Of a DNA stretch of 7,226 nucleotides, positions 5,961 to 7,226 are shown piece after piece. The DNA lies in contig JAGSHP010000102.1 of assembly GCA_029855925.1 (NCBI GenBank), positions 1 through 7,226 on the forward strand. The letters are read 5' to 3'. Each line of letters opens with the position of its first letter. Position 1 is the first letter of the stretch. The translations under genes and the position numbers were made by a program. Origin of the DNA: Candidatus Thorarchaeota archaeon. Its GTDB lineage: Archaea > Asgardarchaeota > Thorarchaeia > Thorarchaeales > Thorarchaeaceae. The notes under the pieces were generated by a model. The model had not been told where the DNA came from and did not search any database. It worked only from the letters and a program-made list of their open reading frames with translations.

Positions 5961-5968
5961 TTTAAGTC
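5961..5968. promoter_or_regulatory. Possible TATA element(s) in the divergent cca/Nudix spacer
   Basis: The spacer is only about 94 bases between ATG 5909 and GTG 6004. TTTAAGTC on plus and GACTTAAA on minus form an A/T-rich patch. Plus-strand spacing would put a start near 5990, 14 bases before the Nudix GTG. Minus-strand spacing would put one near 5938, 29 bases before ATG 5909. The two promoters may therefore overlap. Evidence is spacing and composition only. Confidence 0.3.
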
Positions 5969-6003
5969 ACATACATCAACCATTGTAGCACCAGAAGGCA
6001 TCT

Positions 6004-6510
6004 GTGAGGCCGAAATACTTGTCTGACATATTGCCCATTGCAATCACAATACTTGAGTGTGAGGGGAAGTATCTCTTTCTGAAACGAAGACAGCCCCCTT
6101 ATGAGAATCTATGGGGTCTGGTTGGCGGAAAGATCGACTTTGGCGAACATGTCACTAGAGCGGCAATACGTGAGATACTTGAAGAGACTGGAGCTCGCGA
6201 GGTTCACAACTACTCCTTGAGAGGCTTTGTTTCGGAGCGCCTCATCGATCAGGACGGGACTCTAAAACGACATTTCCTGATATTCGTTGGTCACGGTCAG
6301 ATCGATAGTTTCAGCCCAAATCATAGAGAAGGCATTCTCTCCCTCTTTGATATTGACGAGATACATCAACAGCAGGAACAGTTTCTCCCATCCGATTGGT
6401 ACATGTTTGATGCCTTTCGCGAGCCGAAGAACTGTGGTCTTTATGAGGCTGAGCTTGTACACAAAGATGGTTGCTACACCCTCAGCTATTTTCAGGTGGC
6501 CAAGTGTTGA
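6004..6510 (+). CDS. Nudix hydrolase family protein
   Basis: A 168-residue protein with a perfect Nudix box G-x5-E-x7-REUxEExGU: G42, E48, R56-E57, E60-E61, G63 (GGKIDFGEH ... REILEETGA). The Glu residues bind Mg ions that cleave a nucleoside diphosphate linked to another group. The preceding LFLKRRQPPYENLWGLVGG segment is typical of MutT/ADP-ribose-pyrophosphatase-like members, but the substrate cannot be deduced. Candidates are oxidised nucleotides, ADP-ribose or NADH. The C-terminal third (SDWYMFDAF, then YEAELVHKDGCYTLSYF) reads as a strand-rich extension. The GTG start is preceded by GAAGG (5993-5997) and gives an N-terminus of ordinary length. It diverges from cca and its last 7 bases overlap the following UPF0282 gene, so the two are probably translated together. 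Confidence 0.88.
   Translation: MRPKYLSDILPIAITILECEGKYLFLKRRQPPYENLWGLVGGKIDFGEHVTRAAIREILEETGAREVHNYSLRGFVSERLIDQDGTLKRHFLIFVGHGQIDSFSPNHREGILSLFDIDEIHQQQEQFLPSDWYMFDAFREPKNCGLYEAELVHKDGCYTLSYFQVAKC
6494..6499 (+). promoter_or_regulatory. Ribosome-binding sequence setting the UPF0282 start
   Basis: AGGTGG lies 4 bases before GTG 6504, inside the 3' end of the Nudix gene. It matches the archaeal anti-16S pattern (GGTG core) and supports GTG 6504 over TTG 6507 as the start. There is no in-frame ATG near the N-terminus. Confidence 0.5.
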
Positions 6511-7226
6511 AGATTGATGACATCGATATCACGCCAATCGGCGCAGAGAGTATGGGCGTTAGATCGCTATGCGTACGAGTGACCACTCCTAACGTCACTA
6601 TACTCTTTGACCCGTCAGCGGCACTAGCAAGACGATATCGTCTAGAACCACATCCCCTCGAGTATCGGCGTCTGCGAGAATCACTGGACCGTATTCAGCG
6701 TGAGGCTCAGGCAAGCGATATCCTATCGATCTCACATTATCATTATGATCATGTTCGTCCTGGGTTCACGGACTTCCGCTACACCTTCGGTTCTCCACAG
6801 AATCTCCATGCCATCTTTGCTGGAAAACGAATCCTTGCGAAGGATTATCGCGACCACATAAACCCGTCCCAACGACGTAGAGGGTTCTACTTTCAGAAGG
6901 ATCTCCGTGGAGTGGCTGACACGATAACGTATGCTGACAATCAGTCCTTTGATTTTGGAGATACTCGCATAACCTATTCCGCCCCCGTTCCACATGGACC
7001 CGAGGGCACTCGACTAGGATTTGTACTCATGACAACGATCATCCATGGTAGGACTCGTATTGTATTTGCTCCTGATGTACAGGGGCCGATTTGTTACACA
7101 ACTGCTGACTACATCCTCTCTGCAAAGCCTGACATGGTCATTGTTGGCGGTCCTCCAACATACCTCTACAGAATGAAGAATCACATGGAATATGCCGCTC
7201 AAAATCTCTACCGGCTCGTTCAGGCC
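6504..7226 (+). CDS. UPF0282 family metallo-beta-lactamase-fold protein (partial, 3' end outside window)
   Basis: The frame is open from GTG 6504 to the window edge, 241 codons without a stop; the family is usually about 300 residues, so most of it is visible. It matches the archaeal UPF0282 proteins: N-terminal PIGAESMGVRSLCV (11-24), FDPSAALARRYRLEPHP, the metal motif H78-Y-H80-Y-D82-H83 (HxHxDH), LAKDYRDHINPSQRRRG (111-127), PVPHGPEG with H164, and FAPDVQGP with D191. These are the expected ligands of a two-metal hydrolase. The reaction is not established for the family, so no function is claimed. The start overlaps the Nudix stop by 7 bases and has AGGTGG upstream. The pairing suggests the two hydrolases act on related phosphorylated or nucleotide substrates, which is inference. 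Confidence 0.88.
   Translation, partial: MLKIDDIDITPIGAESMGVRSLCVRVTTPNVTILFDPSAALARRYRLEPHPLEYRRLRESLDRIQREAQASDILSISHYHYDHVRPGFTDFRYTFGSPQNLHAIFAGKRILAKDYRDHINPSQRRRGFYFQKDLRGVADTITYADNQSFDFGDTRITYSAPVPHGPEGTRLGFVLMTTIIHGRTRIVFAPDVQGPICYTTADYILSAKPDMVIVGGPPTYLYRMKNHMEYAAQNLYRLVQA

Noticed and set aside
6732..6995. Minus-strand frames opposite the UPF0282 gene
   Set aside because: The plus strand holds the HxHxDH metallo-hydrolase over the same bases; the opposing frames have no motif.
1..7226. Mobile element, CRISPR array, toxin-antitoxin or defence system
   Set aside because: I looked for transposase-like proteins, regular direct repeats and paired small genes and saw none. All genes belong to familiar cellular families and the packing is that of a stable chromosome.

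Overview
The window is a stretch of ordinary archaeal chromosome with GC near one half. It is densely packed, with no gene-free gap longer than about 80 bases. Archaeal origin is shown by a class I lysyl-tRNA synthetase tail, an archaeal-type CCA-adding enzyme, the SPOUT methyltransferase TrmY, ribosomal protein S26e and a UPF0282 metallo-beta-lactamase protein. S26e is found in TACK and Asgard archaea and eukaryotes and is generally missing from Euryarchaeota, so I lean towards an Asgard (Thorarchaeota-like) or TACK lineage. That placement is inference.

Layout: (1) A plus-strand block at 1-1941 holds the C-terminal end of LysRS, a CDP-alcohol phosphatidyltransferase of the archaetidylinositol phosphate synthase type, and a PfkB/ribokinase-fold protein that overlaps it by 8 bases and has lost the catalytic Asp of the family. 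(2) A minus-strand block at 5909-1950 is read in the order CCA-adding enzyme, HDAC-family deacetylase, S26e, TrmY, PadR-type regulator. The genes are separated by very short gaps or overlaps and look like one operon. Its 3' end lies only 8 bases from the 3' end of the PfkB gene. (3) A plus-strand block from 6004 to the window edge diverges from the CCA gene and holds a Nudix hydrolase overlapped by a UPF0282 metallo-hydrolase that runs off the window.

Most genes serve translation: tRNA charging (LysRS), tRNA 3'-end completion (CCA enzyme), T-loop modification (TrmY) and the small ribosomal subunit (S26e). A lysine-deacetylase-like enzyme and a PadR regulator are embedded in that operon. The membrane-lipid headgroup gene with its degenerate kinase partner is a separate theme. 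I see no mobile element, CRISPR array, tRNA or rRNA gene. Nothing here amounts to a clearly new system. The points most worth a second look are the PfkB protein without its catalytic Asp, the HDAC gene inside the tRNA operon, a shared palindromic octamer at two operon junctions (one at the PadR start), and the uncertain S26e start.
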